From Alphaproteobacteria bacterium (GTDB taxonomy: Bacteria > Pseudomonadota > Alphaproteobacteria > Reyranellales > Reyranellaceae), in the NCBI GenBank assembly GCA_016869975.1, contig VGCZ01000010.1:1-64000 (forward strand): 64,000 bases of DNA, written 5' to 3'. Each line of letters starts with the position of its first letter. The stretch's first letter is position 1. The notes beneath the pieces are model-generated. The model searched no databases. It was not told the DNA's origin and saw only the letters and a program-made list of their open reading frames with translations. A program made the translations under genes and the position numbers. Positions 41,920-50,714 of this stretch are shown piece after piece.

Positions 41920-42355
41920 GCGGACGAGTGTGGCGAACGCGCCACGCTGGACACAGAAATTTACGGATGTGAGTCGATTCTCACTTGCGTCGTGGCGCAA
42001 TCGGCGTATCTACATCTCTTAGACGCCCACGCACGTGCCTATGGCCCATTAGTGGTTATGCAACGACGGAAAGCGTCCTTCTTGGAAATGCCGGCAATAG
42101 ACCGGCGCCGAAAGGGACCTTTGTCATGCATACGATCCGTGCGGGGCGGAAGCACCCGCCCATTGTCGGACTGACCTTCACGCTCGAGCCCTCGGGCTAC
42201 GGCCTGTTGTTCGGTCGGAAGAACCCTCTCTCGAGTATGTGCCGCTCCCGGTAGCGCATCCCCAGGGATGACCCGGGAGTGTTGGTCCGTCGTGTTCCGG
42301 CGCCTGGCGCCGCGACGCGGTCCTCCGCACCCCGTTTGAGGCTGGTTCTTTCGAA
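41920..42355 (+). ncRNA. Structured leader of odc, candidate speF-type RNA
   Basis: The 436 bases before the ornithine decarboxylase gene hold no recognised protein domain. They contain several hairpins: GGGCGG (42144-42149) / CCGCCC (42156-42161); a wider pairing of TCCG (42136) with CGGA (42167); and CGGCGCC / GGCGCCG (42298-42312). In Alphaproteobacteria, odc/speF genes are known to be preceded by a conserved RNA called the speF motif, and size and position fit. The identity is inferred from position and foldability, not from a model search. A short ORF lies inside it. Confidence 0.5.
42126..42254 (+). CDS. Possible leader peptide ORF in the odc leader
   Basis: An ATG at 42126, with AAGGGA about ten bases upstream, opens a 42-residue frame beginning MHTIRAGRKHPP and ending in CRSR before TAG. 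Enterobacterial speF genes have a leader peptide that senses ornithine through ribosome stalling and also shows basic residues and histidines near the start. Here the ORF spans the 42144-42161 hairpin, so its translation would open that structure. Whether it is translated is unknown. Confidence 0.35.
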   Translation: MHTIRAGRKHPPIVGLTFTLEPSGYGLLFGRKNPLSSMCRSR

Positions 42356-43489
42356 ATGACCGACCGTATCCGACGTTTCCTCGCCGACAAGCAACCCGAG
42401 ACCCCCTGCCTGGTGGTCGATCTCGACGTGGTGGAGTTCAACTACCGCCGCATGCGCGAGCTGTTGCCGCAGGCGAAGATCTTCTACGCCATGAAGGCGA
42501 ACCCGGCGAACGAGGTGCTCGCGCGCCTGGGCAAGCTCGGCTCGAACTTCGACACCGCCTCGCGCGGCGAGATCGAGCTGTGCTTCGCGCAGGGCGTCGG
42601 CGCCGAGCGCATCTCCTTCGGCAATACGATCAAGAAGGAGAAGGACATCGCCTGGGCGCACCAGAACGGCGTGCGCCTGTACGCCTTCGACAGCGAGGCG
42701 GAGCTGCAGAAGCTCGCCCGCTCGGCGCCGGGCGCACGCGTGTTCTGCCGCGTGCTGGTCGATTGCGACGGTGCGGAGTGGCCGCTGTCGAAAAAGTTCG
42801 GCTGCGCGCCCGACATGGCGCGCGACCTGCTGAAACGCGCCAACGACATGGGCCTGGAGGCCTACGGCGTCTCCTTCCATGTCGGCTCTCAGCAGACCGA
42901 CCTCGACCAGTGGGACCGCGCGCTCGCGCAGGTCTCGCAGATGTTCTACGCGCTCGCCGAGACCGGCATCGACCTGAAGATGGTCAATCTCGGCGGCGGC
43001 TTCCCCGCGCGCTACCGCAAGGACGTGGCGCCGGTCGAGGCCTATTGCGAGGCGGTGCAGCGCGCGCTGGTGCGGCACTTCGGCAACCGCATGCCCGAGG
43101 TGATCATCGAGCCGGGCCGCTCGATGGTCGGCGACGCCGGCGTGCTTCAGAGCGAGGTGGTGCTGATCTCGCGCAAGTCGGCCAACGACCGCAAGCGCTG
43201 GGTCTATCTCGACGTCGGCAAGTTCGGCGGCCTGGCCGAGACGATGGACGAGAGCATCAAGTACCGCATCACCACGCCGTACCCGGCGGGCGGCCGCTCG
43301 GGCCCGGTGGTGCTCGCCGGCCCGACCTGCGACAGCGCCGACATCCTGTACGAGAAGACCGAGTACAAGATGCCGCTGGCGCTGAAGGTGGGCGACAAGG
43401 TCGAGATCCTCTCGACCGGCGCCTACACCACCACCTACGCGTCGGTGGCGTTCAACGGCTTCGCGCCTTTGAAGACCTACTGCATCTAA
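42356..43489 (+). CDS. odc: Ornithine decarboxylase (PLP fold III)
   Basis: A 377-residue alanine-racemase-fold decarboxylase of the eukaryote-like type. The PLP lysine is Lys47 in YAMKANPA; HVGSQQTD, NLGGGFPARY and EPGRSMVGDAG hold the cofactor, and the active-site Cys is in GPTCDSADILYE. Some alphaproteobacterial members also take lysine. It would make putrescine, which the homospermidine synthase downstream uses. A long structured leader precedes it and a hairpin follows it. Confidence 0.92.
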   Translation: MTDRIRRFLADKQPETPCLVVDLDVVEFNYRRMRELLPQAKIFYAMKANPANEVLARLGKLGSNFDTASRGEIELCFAQGVGAERISFGNTIKKEKDIAWAHQNGVRLYAFDSEAELQKLARSAPGARVFCRVLVDCDGAEWPLSKKFGCAPDMARDLLKRANDMGLEAYGVSFHVGSQQTDLDQWDRALAQVSQMFYALAETGIDLKMVNLGGGFPARYRKDVAPVEAYCEAVQRALVRHFGNRMPEVIIEPGRSMVGDAGVLQSEVVLISRKSANDRKRWVYLDVGKFGGLAETMDESIKYRITTPYPAGGRSGPVVLAGPTCDSADILYEKTEYKMPLALKVGDKVEILSTGAYTTTYASVAFNGFAPLKTYCI

Positions 43490-43513
43490 TCCAGTAGCCC
43501 ACACGGTCTGCGA

Positions 43514-43541
43514 CGACGGGGCCTTGAAAAAGGCCCCGTCG
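43514..43541 (+). terminator. Hairpin after odc
   Basis: CGACGGGGCCTT / AAGGCCCCGTCG form a 12-bp perfect stem closed by a GAAA tetraloop. Only a short T-run follows (GTTTCAGTTT), so termination may be partial and let some transcripts read into hss 45 bases later. Confidence 0.7.
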
Positions 43542-43585
43542 GCGTTTCAGTTTCCCCGCCCACCCGCTATTTCCGGAGACCTTCG

Positions 43586-45019
43586 ATGGCCGCTCCCCGC
43601 AAGTCGAAGAAGGAGGTCGCGTTCGGCGGCCGCATGGTGATGATCGGCTTCGGCTCGATCGGCCAGGGCGTGATGCCGCTGATCCTGCGCCATATCGCCA
43701 TCAAGCCGAAGCAGATCACGGTGATCTCGGCCGAGGATCGCGGCGGCCTGCCCGAGCTCGAGAAGTACGGCATCACCTTCATCCGCAAGCGGCTGACGCG
43801 CGCCAACTACCGCTCGGAGCTATCGAAGCTGGTGAGCAAGGGCGACTTCATCGTCAACCTGTCGGTCGAGGTCGCCTCGACGGCGCTGATCGAGTTCGCC
43901 CAGGAGAAGGGCGCGCTTTACATCGACACCTGCATCGAGCCGTGGCCGGGCGGCTATACCGACCCCAACCTCTCGGTCTCGCAGCGCTCGAACTACGCGC
44001 TGCGCGAGGCGGCGCTGAAGCTGCGCCCGAAGTATCGCGGCGGGCCGACTGCGGTGATCGCGCACGGCGCCAACCCGGGCCTGGTCTCGCACTTCGTCAA
44101 GCAGGCGCTGGTCAACCTGGCGAAGGACACCGGCTTGCGCGCGAAAGTGCCGACAGATCGCGAGGGTTGGGGTCGCCTGGCCCAGCGCCTGGGCGTGAAG
44201 GTGATCCACATCGCCGAGCGCGACACCCAGGTCTCGCCCAAGCCAAAAGAGGTCGGCGAGTTCGTCAACACCTGGTCGATCGACGGCTTCGTCTCGGAAG
44301 GCTCGCAGCCGGCCGAGATGGGCTGGGGCACGCACGAGAAGGCGCTGCCCGCGGACGGCAAACGCCACAAATTCGGCTGCGACGCGGCGATCTACCTGAA
44401 CCGGCCCGGCCTGCTCACGCGCGTGCGCACCTGGACGCCGAAGGAGGGGCCGTTTCACGGCTTCATCATCACCCACAACGAGTCAATCTCGATCGCCGAT
44501 TACTTCACCCTGCGCGGCCGCGGCGGCAAGGCAGCGTACCGGCCGACGGTGCACTACGCCTACCACCCCTGCGACCAGGCGATAAAGTCGATGCATGAGA
44601 TCGCCGGCAAGAATCTGCGCCAGCAGAAGCGCCAGCGCCTGATCGTCGAGGAGATTCACTCCGGCATCGACGAGCTCGGCGTGCTGCTGATGGGCCACAA
44701 GAAGGGCGCCTACTGGTATGGCTCGCAGCTCTCGATCCAGGAGGCGCGCAAGCTGGCGCCGTACAACAACGCGACCTCGCTGCAGGTCTGCGCGCCGGTG
44801 CTCTCGGGCATCATCTGGGCGATCGAGAATCCGGCGCGCGGCATCGTCGAGGCCGACGACATGGACTTCGACCGCCACCTCGAGATCTGCATGCCTTATC
44901 TCGGCCCCGTCGTCGGCGAATACAGCGACTGGACGCCGCTGCACGATCGCGGCCAGTTGTTCCCGGAGGACCTCGACCGCAAGGACCCCTGGCAGTTCAA
45001 GAACTTCCGCGTCGTCTGA
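43586..45019 (+). CDS. hss: Homospermidine synthase
   Basis: The 477-residue NAD-dependent enzyme joins two putrescines (or putrescine and spermidine) into homospermidine. The Rossmann loop MIGFGSIGQGVMPLI is at residues 19-33, and the active-site region around EPWPGGYTDPNLS, HGANPGLVSHFVKQAL and THNESISIADYFTLRG fits the bacterial HSS family. Homospermidine is a main polyamine in many Alphaproteobacteria. It lies directly after odc, so the two genes form a short putrescine-to-homospermidine unit, perhaps with a partial terminator between. Confidence 0.95.
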   Translation: MAAPRKSKKEVAFGGRMVMIGFGSIGQGVMPLILRHIAIKPKQITVISAEDRGGLPELEKYGITFIRKRLTRANYRSELSKLVSKGDFIVNLSVEVASTALIEFAQEKGALYIDTCIEPWPGGYTDPNLSVSQRSNYALREAALKLRPKYRGGPTAVIAHGANPGLVSHFVKQALVNLAKDTGLRAKVPTDREGWGRLAQRLGVKVIHIAERDTQVSPKPKEVGEFVNTWSIDGFVSEGSQPAEMGWGTHEKALPADGKRHKFGCDAAIYLNRPGLLTRVRTWTPKEGPFHGFIITHNESISIADYFTLRGRGGKAAYRPTVHYAYHPCDQAIKSMHEIAGKNLRQQKRQRLIVEEIHSGIDELGVLLMGHKKGAYWYGSQLSIQEARKLAPYNNATSLQVCAPVLSGIIWAIENPARGIVEADDMDFDRHLEICMPYLGPVVGEYSDWTPLHDRGQLFPEDLDRKDPWQFKNFRVV

Positions 45020-45069
45020 TGGGTCGCTAGGGTGGTCGCTCTCGAAGTGCATGGTCCGGGAGGACATTC

Positions 45070-46032
45070 ATGCGTCGGCGTACATTGATCGTGTCGGCCG
45101 CCGCCGGCCTGGCGATGCCTGTCGTCGGCCGCGCGCAGCCGTTCCCGTCGAAGCAGCTCAGGCTGATCGTCGGCTTCGCGGCGGGCGGTGGCGGCGACAT
45201 CGTCGCCCGCATCCTGGCGCAGGAGATGACCAAGAGCGCCGGGCTGTCCGTGCTGGTCGACAACAAGCCCGGCGCTGGCGGCAATCTCGCGACACGCGAG
45301 GCGCTACGCGCGCCGGCCGATGGTCACACGGTCCTGCTGGCCAATGTCGGCATGCTGGCGGTCAATCCGTACGCCATGAAGGACGTGGGATACGATCCGA
45401 GGGACATCGCGGCGGTGACCCTGGCGGTCGATTTTTCCAACGTCGTGGTCGTGCATCCCAGCGTGCCGGCCAAGACGCTGGCCGAGTACCTGGCGCTCGG
45501 CAGACGGCCGGAAGGTATCGACTACGGCTCCTCGGGGATCGGCGGCGCCGGCCATCTCGCCGGTGAACTCCTGAAGGCGCGCAGCGGCGCAAAGCTCAAC
45601 CACATCCCGTTCCGCGGCGGCGGCCCGGCGATGAACGACCTGGTCGCCGGCCACGTGCCGTCGCTGATCGCCAGCGCGCCGACCGCGACCGCCTTCATGC
45701 GCGATGGCCGCATCCGGGCGCTGGCCGTCACCGGCGCCAAGCGCTCGCCGTTCGATCCCGATATTCCGACCATCGCCGAATCGGGTTTCCCGGGCTACGC
45801 CGCCACCAACTGGTACGCCGCCGTGGTGTCGTCGAAGACCCCGCCCGAGCTGGTCAGCGCGCTCAACGGCATCCTGACCAAGGCGCTGAACGCGCCCGAG
45901 GTGCGCGATGCCTTCGCCAAGCAGGGCATGGAGACGCTGGCCAGCACCGCGGCGGACGCGACGGCCCATATCGCCCGCGAGACGGAGGTCTGGCGAAAGG
46001 TCATCGCCGAAGCGGGCATCCGGCTGGAGTAG
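45070..46032 (+). CDS. Bug/TctC-family periplasmic binding protein
   Basis: A 320-residue tripartite-tricarboxylate-transporter-type binding protein. It starts MRRRTLIVSAAAGLAMP, a signal peptide ending at GRAQ, then PSKQLRLIVGFAAGGGGDIVARI, PGAGGNLATREAL, and DYGSSGIGGAGHLAGELLKARSG, the usual Bug ligand loops. Such proteins bind carboxylates; no membrane components (TctA/TctB) are adjacent, which is common for this over-represented family. The next gene, a Rid protein, starts 11 bases later and is likely co-transcribed. Confidence 0.9.
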   Translation: MRRRTLIVSAAAGLAMPVVGRAQPFPSKQLRLIVGFAAGGGGDIVARILAQEMTKSAGLSVLVDNKPGAGGNLATREALRAPADGHTVLLANVGMLAVNPYAMKDVGYDPRDIAAVTLAVDFSNVVVVHPSVPAKTLAEYLALGRRPEGIDYGSSGIGGAGHLAGELLKARSGAKLNHIPFRGGGPAMNDLVAGHVPSLIASAPTATAFMRDGRIRALAVTGAKRSPFDPDIPTIAESGFPGYAATNWYAAVVSSKTPPELVSALNGILTKALNAPEVRDAFAKQGMETLASTAADATAHIARETEVWRKVIAEAGIRLE

Positions 46033-46043
46033 GAACGCTGGAC

Positions 46044-46415
46044 ATGAGCGACATCAGCCGCGTGCCCAACCGGACGCTGCCGAGCAAGTCGTCGGTGGCG
46101 GTCTATCTCTTGCCGGGCGGTGGCGGCTTTCTCTGGGCGGTGGCGACCTCACCCGATCGCACCCAGGACATCCGCGCGCAGACCCTGGGCGCGCTCGGCG
46201 TCATCGACGGCTACCTCAAGGACGCCGGGCTCGATCGCACCCGTATCGTCAAGGCCGAGATCGTCGTCACCGACCACGACAACAAGCCGGCGTTCGACGA
46301 GGCGTGGGCCAGCTGGATGCCGGGTGGCCATGGCCCGGTGCGCTCCTTCGTGCAGTCGATCATGCCCGAGGGCGATCTGATCGAGATCATCATCACCGCC
46401 GCGCTGCCAGCCTGA
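46044..46415 (+). CDS. Rid-family (RidA/YjgF-like) protein
   Basis: A 123-residue trimeric Rid-fold protein. The C-terminal segment PVRSFVQSIMPEGDLIEIIITAALPA keeps the Arg that binds the substrate carboxylate in RidA, where the pattern is ARxxVEVxxLPxGxxVEIE. RidA hydrolyses reactive enamine/imine intermediates made by PLP enzymes; subfamily members can have other roles. It follows the Bug-type binding-protein gene. Confidence 0.8.
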   Translation: MSDISRVPNRTLPSKSSVAVYLLPGGGGFLWAVATSPDRTQDIRAQTLGALGVIDGYLKDAGLDRTRIVKAEIVVTDHDNKPAFDEAWASWMPGGHGPVRSFVQSIMPEGDLIEIIITAALPA

Positions 46416-46534
46416 ACGCGACTTGATCGACACGCCGGGGAATTTCCGTGCCGGGGTGGTGTTGATTCGGTAACCAGCTTGGCGCGCCGGGTATTCGCTG
46501 GACGCGCCGGCTACCGGTCGGGTTGTATGGGGTC

Positions 46535-47038
46535 GTGGACGCCCTGCCGGATCTGTTGCCGCAACACGTGCCCGCGCTGCGCCGCTATGCGCGCGCGCTG
46601 GTGGGCGACGTGCAGCAGGCCGACGATCTGGTGCAGGACTGCCTGGAGCGGGCCTTGTCGCGGGCGCATCTGTGGCGGCGCCCCGGCAATCTGCGCGCCT
46701 GGCTGTTCACGATCATGCACAACTTGCACGCCAACGACCGCCGCCGCGCGGCGTCGCGGCCGCGCGCGGCGTCGATCGACGACGTGCTGGAGCCCGGCCG
46801 GCCGGCCTCGCAGATCGAGAGCATGGCGGCGCGCGAGACGCTGACGGCGCTGCGCCACCTCTCGCTGGAGCACCGTCAGGTGCTGCTGCTGGTGGCGCTG
46901 GAAGGCATGTCCTACGCCGAGATCGCTGGCGTGCTGGACGTGCCGATCGGCACGGTGATGTCGCGCCTGTCGCGGGCGCGCGAGCGATTGAGGATGACCG
47001 GCGGTGAGCGGAACGCCGCGTCCAGGAGTGGTGTATGA
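46535..47038 (+). CDS. ECF-type RNA polymerase sigma factor
   Basis: The 167-residue protein has sigma region 2 (YARALVGDVQQADDLVQDCLERAL, with the WLFTIMHNLHAND end) and region 4 (RHLSLEHRQVLLLVALEGMSYAEIAGVLDVPIGTVMSRLSRARERLR). The start is uncertain: GTG at 46535 or TTG at 46523, both in frame. It overlaps the anti-sigma gene (ATGA). No separate sensor lies nearby. Confidence 0.88.
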   Translation: MDALPDLLPQHVPALRRYARALVGDVQQADDLVQDCLERALSRAHLWRRPGNLRAWLFTIMHNLHANDRRRAASRPRAASIDDVLEPGRPASQIESMAARETLTALRHLSLEHRQVLLLVALEGMSYAEIAGVLDVPIGTVMSRLSRARERLRMTGGERNAASRSGV

Positions 47039-47823
47039 GTTCCCAGGAGCGGACGGGACACGGCCCGATCGAGGAAGCCGACCTGCACGCCTATGTCGAC
47101 GAGCGGCTCGACGCGCAGCGCAGGCGCGCGGTCGAGGCGTATCTCGAGACCGACGCCGAGGCGCGCGCCAAGGTCGCGGCCTGGCGCGAGCAGGTTCGTC
47201 TGCTGGGCGCGCTCTACGATCCGGCGCTCGACGAACCGGTACCGTCGCGCCTGACCGAGGTGATCGCCGAGGCGCGTGGTCGCTGGGCGCGGCCGGCGCG
47301 GTGGTGGCAGGCGGCGGCCGCCGTCGTGCTGCTGGCGGTGGGCGCGGCGGGCGGCTGGTTCGCCACGCGCTGGTTCGAGCCGCCGCCGACAAGGCGCGAG
47401 GTGGCGTTGACGCGCGAGGCGGTACTGGCGCACCGCGTGTTCGTCGTCGAGAAGCGCCACCCGGTCGAGGTCGCGGCCAACGAACGCGACCACCTGGTGA
47501 CCTGGCTCTCGCGCCGCATGGGCGCCAAGGTGTCGGCGCCCGATCTGGCGGCGCTCGGCTGGAACCTGGTCGGCGGCAGATTGTTGTCGGCGATCGACGG
47601 GCCGGCCTGCCAGCTGATGTATGAGGACCGCGCCGGCCGGCGCATCACCGTCTACATGACGCGCAATCCCAACAACCGCGAGACGGCCTTCCTGTTCCGC
47701 ACCGAGGGGGCCGTGCGATCGTTCTATTGGCTGGACGGGCCATTGGGCTATGCGATCAGCGGCGAGATCGAGCGCGCCGAGCTGATGCCGATCGCCAAGG
47801 CGGTCTACGACAATCTGCGTTGA
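47035..47823 (+). CDS. Transmembrane anti-sigma factor
   Basis: A 262-residue partner of the upstream sigma factor. The N-terminal segment EEADLHAYVDERLDAQRRRAVEAYL corresponds to the anti-sigma domain, but the zinc-binding His-x3-Cys-x2-Cys is missing: no Cys is found before residue 190. One membrane helix (about residues 88-108, WWQAAAAVVLLAVGAAGGWF) anchors it with a periplasmic C-terminal domain of about 150 residues. It should hold the sigma factor inactive until a periplasmic signal releases it. Confidence 0.8.
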   Translation: MSSQERTGHGPIEEADLHAYVDERLDAQRRRAVEAYLETDAEARAKVAAWREQVRLLGALYDPALDEPVPSRLTEVIAEARGRWARPARWWQAAAAVVLLAVGAAGGWFATRWFEPPPTRREVALTREAVLAHRVFVVEKRHPVEVAANERDHLVTWLSRRMGAKVSAPDLAALGWNLVGGRLLSAIDGPACQLMYEDRAGRRITVYMTRNPNNRETAFLFRTEGAVRSFYWLDGPLGYAISGEIERAELMPIAKAVYDNLR

Positions 47824-47833
47824 AGCCGCGACT

Positions 47834-47900
47834 GTCATCACGACGCAGCGAGGGGGAATCAGGCGCTTTCCTGGATCCCCCTCGCTGCGCTCGGGATGAC
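47834..47900. repeat. REP-like inverted repeat, long hairpin
   Basis: CGCAGCGAGGGGGA (47844-47857) pairs perfectly with TCCCCCTCGCTGCG (47876-47889), and GTCATC (47834) with GATGAC (47895-47900) extends the stem. The sequence CTGGATCCCCCTCGCTGCG plus CTCGGGATGAC is a form met in dispersed repeats of many alphaproteobacterial genomes. It sits between the convergent anti-sigma and antiporter genes and could end both transcripts. Confidence 0.7.
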
Positions 47901-47907
47901 AAATAAC

Positions 47908-49323
47908 TCAGAGGAAGAAGATCAGCGTCACCACCACGAACAGCGGCAGCAGCACGGCGCAGGACCATGCCATGTAGCCGAAGAAGCTCGGCATGCGGAT
48001 GCCAGCGTCCTCGACGACGGCCTTGACCATGAAATTGGGCGCGTTGCCGATATAGGTGTTGGCGCCCATGAACACCGCGCCACAGGAGATCGCCGCCAGG
48101 GTTGAGGCCAGCGGACCCATGAGTTGGGCCGCGTCGCCGCCAGCGAGATTGAAGAACACGAGATAGGTCGGCGCGTTGTCGAGGAAGCTCGACAGGATGC
48201 CGCTCAGCCAGAAATACCAGGCGTCGATCGGCGAGCCGTCGGCGCGCGTCACCAGCGCCACCAGCGGCGCGAGCGCGCCCTCGCGGCCGGCCTTGAGGAT
48301 GGCGATGGCGGGAATGATGGTGAGGAAGATGCCGGCGAACAGCTTGGCGACCTCCAGGATCGGGCCCCAGGTGAAGCCGTTACCGTCGCGCGTCGCCTTT
48401 GGCGTCAGCTTCATCGAGGCGAAGGTGATGGCCAGCAGGGCCAGGTCGCGCACGATGTTCTGCAGCTCGACCTCGACATGGTAGATCGTCCAGGTAATGC
48501 CCGGCTTCCATGTGCCGCTCATCAGCACGACGCCGACGATCGCCATCATCAGCACGATGTTGGCGCCGCCTTGCAGGCTTATCGGCGTATCGGGCGTCGG
48601 ATCGACCTTGAGGTGACCCTCCTTGCGGTACCAGTAGCTGTCGAGGGCGTAGAAGACGCCCAGCAGCACGGTGCAGCACAGCAGCATCTCCATGAACAGA
48701 TGCGTGGTCGGCCAGAAGAAGCTCACGCCCTTGAGGAAGCCGAGAAACAGCGGCGGATCGCCCAGCGGTGTCAGCGCGCCGCCCATGTTCGACACCAGGA
48801 AGATGAAGAACACGAAGACGTGCACCTTGTGTCGTCGATCGTCGTTGGCGCGGATCATCGGCCGGATCAGCAGCATCGAGGCGCCGGTCGTGCCCATCCA
48901 GCCGGCCAGCACCGTGCCGATCGCCAGCAGGGCGGTGTTCATCGACGGCGAGCCGTGCAGATTGCCGACGATGCGGATGCCGCCGGTGACGGTGAACAAC
49001 GCCAGCAGCAGGATGATGAACGGAATGTACTCGAGCACCAGCGTGTGCTTGACCTCGTAGAGCGCCGTCGGCAGGCCATGGATCGCGGCGAAGGGCACGA
49101 CGAAGGCCAGCGCCCAGGCGGCCGAGACCTTGCCGTAGTGATGGTGCCAGAAGCTCGCCGCGAACAACGGCAGCAGCGCGATCGACAGCAGGATGCCGGC
49201 GAAGGGCAGGATCCAGATCAACCCCAGCTTCGCACCCTCGATGTGTGGCGCGCCGCCGGCCGCCAGCGCCGGCGACGCCGCCGCGGCGATGCCGAGGCCC
49301 AGGACGATCGAAGCGAATCTCAT
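47908..49323 (-). CDS. NhaD-type sodium/proton antiporter
   Basis: A 471-residue ion-transporter-superfamily protein with a signal-like first helix (ending AALA) and about 12 membrane helices. It has the family segments GGIRIVGNLHGSPSMNTALLAIGTVLAGWMGTTGASMLLIRPMIRAN, SNMGGALTPLGDPPLFLGFL and SSFLDNAPTYLVFFNLAGG, with acidic and Asn residues in the core helices. NhaD proteins exchange Na+ or Li+ for protons. The ATG at 49323 overlaps the stop of the GNAT gene, so the two are co-translated. Confidence 0.9.
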   Translation of the reverse strand: MRFASIVLGLGIAAAASPALAAGGAPHIEGAKLGLIWILPFAGILLSIALLPLFAASFWHHHYGKVSAAWALAFVVPFAAIHGLPTALYEVKHTLVLEYIPFIILLLALFTVTGGIRIVGNLHGSPSMNTALLAIGTVLAGWMGTTGASMLLIRPMIRANDDRRHKVHVFVFFIFLVSNMGGALTPLGDPPLFLGFLKGVSFFWPTTHLFMEMLLCCTVLLGVFYALDSYWYRKEGHLKVDPTPDTPISLQGGANIVLMMAIVGVVLMSGTWKPGITWTIYHVEVELQNIVRDLALLAITFASMKLTPKATRDGNGFTWGPILEVAKLFAGIFLTIIPAIAILKAGREGALAPLVALVTRADGSPIDAWYFWLSGILSSFLDNAPTYLVFFNLAGGDAAQLMGPLASTLAAISCGAVFMGANTYIGNAPNFMVKAVVEDAGIRMPSFFGYMAWSCAVLLPLFVVVTLIFFL

Positions 49324-49856
49324 GCCGGTTTCCCCCGCGCGAGCCACTGTGCGCGGGTCATGTTGAACCGCAGCAGCCCCTTGCCATCGCTCTCATAGCG
49401 CAGCTTCAAGGTCCAGCCCATCTTTCCCAGCGCGCGCTGCGCGTCGGGGTTGGACTCGCGTGTCACCGCCCAGACCGTGTCGAGGCCCAGCGCCTCGAAG
49501 GCGAAGCCCAATACCGCCAGGCCGGCTTCTGGCGCGTAGCCATGCCCCTTGGCCCAGGGCGCGATCGCGACGCGGGTCGCGACGCCGATGCCGTCGTGGT
49601 GGTCCCACAGGCCGCAGACTCCGGCGAAACGGCCGTCCTCGCGCCGACGTAGCGCGAACATGCCGTAGCCTTTCTCGTGCCAGAGCGCGCGGTAGCCATC
49701 GAGCAGACGCCGCGTCGCCTCGGCGTCGAGCACGCCGTGCTGCAGCAGACCGCCGACCTCGGGATCGCCCATCAGCGCCGCGAGTTCGGCGAGATCGCTC
49801 TCGTCGATCGGCCGCAGCGACAGCCGCGCGGTCTCGATGTGGCGTGGATCGCTCAT
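49320..49856 (-). CDS. GNAT-family N-acetyltransferase (RimJ/RimL-like)
   Basis: A 178-residue acetyltransferase starting IETARLSLRPIDESDLAEL, the usual RimJ/RimL opening; the acetyl-CoA loop is VAIAPWAKGHGYAPEAGLAVLGFAF with a Q/RxxGxA-like AKGHGYA motif, followed by AVTRESNPDAQRALGKMGW. Substrate is an amine, possibly a protein N-terminus or small molecule. ATG 49856 (or GTG 49859) overlaps the SDR stop, and its own stop overlaps the antiporter start: SDR-GNAT-antiporter form one unit. Confidence 0.85.
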   Translation of the reverse strand: MSDPRHIETARLSLRPIDESDLAELAALMGDPEVGGLLQHGVLDAEATRRLLDGYRALWHEKGYGMFALRRREDGRFAGVCGLWDHHDGIGVATRVAIAPWAKGHGYAPEAGLAVLGFAFEALGLDTVWAVTRESNPDAQRALGKMGWTLKLRYESDGKGLLRFNMTRAQWLARGKPA

Positions 49857-50641
49857 CACAGCATGTCATAGGTGGCGGAGATGCCACCGTCGACCACCAG
49901 GGTGTGGCCGTTGATGTAGCCGCCGGCCGGAGAGGCCAGCAGCAAGGCGGCGCCGGCGATCTCGCCCGGATCGGCCCAGCGGTTCAACGGCACGCGCCGC
50001 GCGCGCCGGGCGCCGGACTCGCCCTGGGTCATCGTCGAATTGGTCTCGGTGGCGAAGAAGCCCGGCGCGATGGCGTTGCAGGTGATGTTGTGCGGCCCGA
50101 GCTCCGCCGCCAGCGCGCGGGTGAGCGCGGCGAGGCCACCCTTGGCGGCGGTGTAGGAGGGCGAGCCGTTCGCCGCCAGCTGATCGACGATCGAGGTGAC
50201 GCAGACGATACGGCCGTGGCGCCGCTCAATCATGCCGGGCATCACGCGCTTGATCAGGCGATAGACGGCACCGAGGTCGACCGACACGAGGCGGTCGAAA
50301 TCCTCCGGCGTGATCCGCTGCACCGAGCGCCGGTCGCGCTCGCCGACATTGTTGAGCAGGATGTCGATATGGCCATGGCGCGCCAGCACCGTGTCCATCG
50401 CGCGCTCCGTCGCGGCCGCGTCGCCCATGTCGAAGGAGATGGTGTCGGCAGCCAGGCCGCGGCCCGCGAGCTCGGCGGCGCGCGGCAGGATCGCCGTGTC
50501 GGTCCGGCCATGCAGGATGACCCGCGCGCCGGCCTCGGCGAGCGCCCGTGCCATCTCCCAGCCCAGGCCGCGCGCCGCGCCGCTCACCAGCGCGATCTGC
50601 CCGTCGAGGCGGAAGCGGTCGAGAATCGTCATCGGCGTCAT
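49856..50641 (-). CDS. SDR-family oxidoreductase (gluconate 5-dehydrogenase-like)
   Basis: A 261-residue classical short-chain dehydrogenase. The NAD(P) loop VSGAARGLGWEMA, the LLNNVGERD segment, catalytic Ser in VTSIVDQLAANGSPSYTAAKGGLAAL with Tyr and Lys, and the C-terminal NGHTLVVDGGISATYDML are complete. The pattern resembles gluconate/glucose-type dehydrogenases; substrate uncertain. It heads the SDR-GNAT-antiporter unit and diverges from the glycerophosphodiesterase gene. Confidence 0.85.
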   Translation of the reverse strand: MTPMTILDRFRLDGQIALVSGAARGLGWEMARALAEAGARVILHGRTDTAILPRAAELAGRGLAADTISFDMGDAAATERAMDTVLARHGHIDILLNNVGERDRRSVQRITPEDFDRLVSVDLGAVYRLIKRVMPGMIERRHGRIVCVTSIVDQLAANGSPSYTAAKGGLAALTRALAAELGPHNITCNAIAPGFFATETNSTMTQGESGARRARRVPLNRWADPGEIAGAALLLASPAGGYINGHTLVVDGGISATYDML

Positions 50642-50714
50642 TTATGGGAGGGCGCCCGCCAAAGGCAAAGCGCAATGTGGACGTCGACCGCGGCGCTCCC
50701 GTAGTGTCCGCCGC

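Noticed and set aside
49320-49856. GNAT enzyme as the missing bacterial ceramide synthase of the sphingolipid pathway
   Set aside because: It has RimJ/RimL-type motifs, lies 9 kb from the island and is coupled to an antiporter and SDR, with nothing tying it to sphingolipids.
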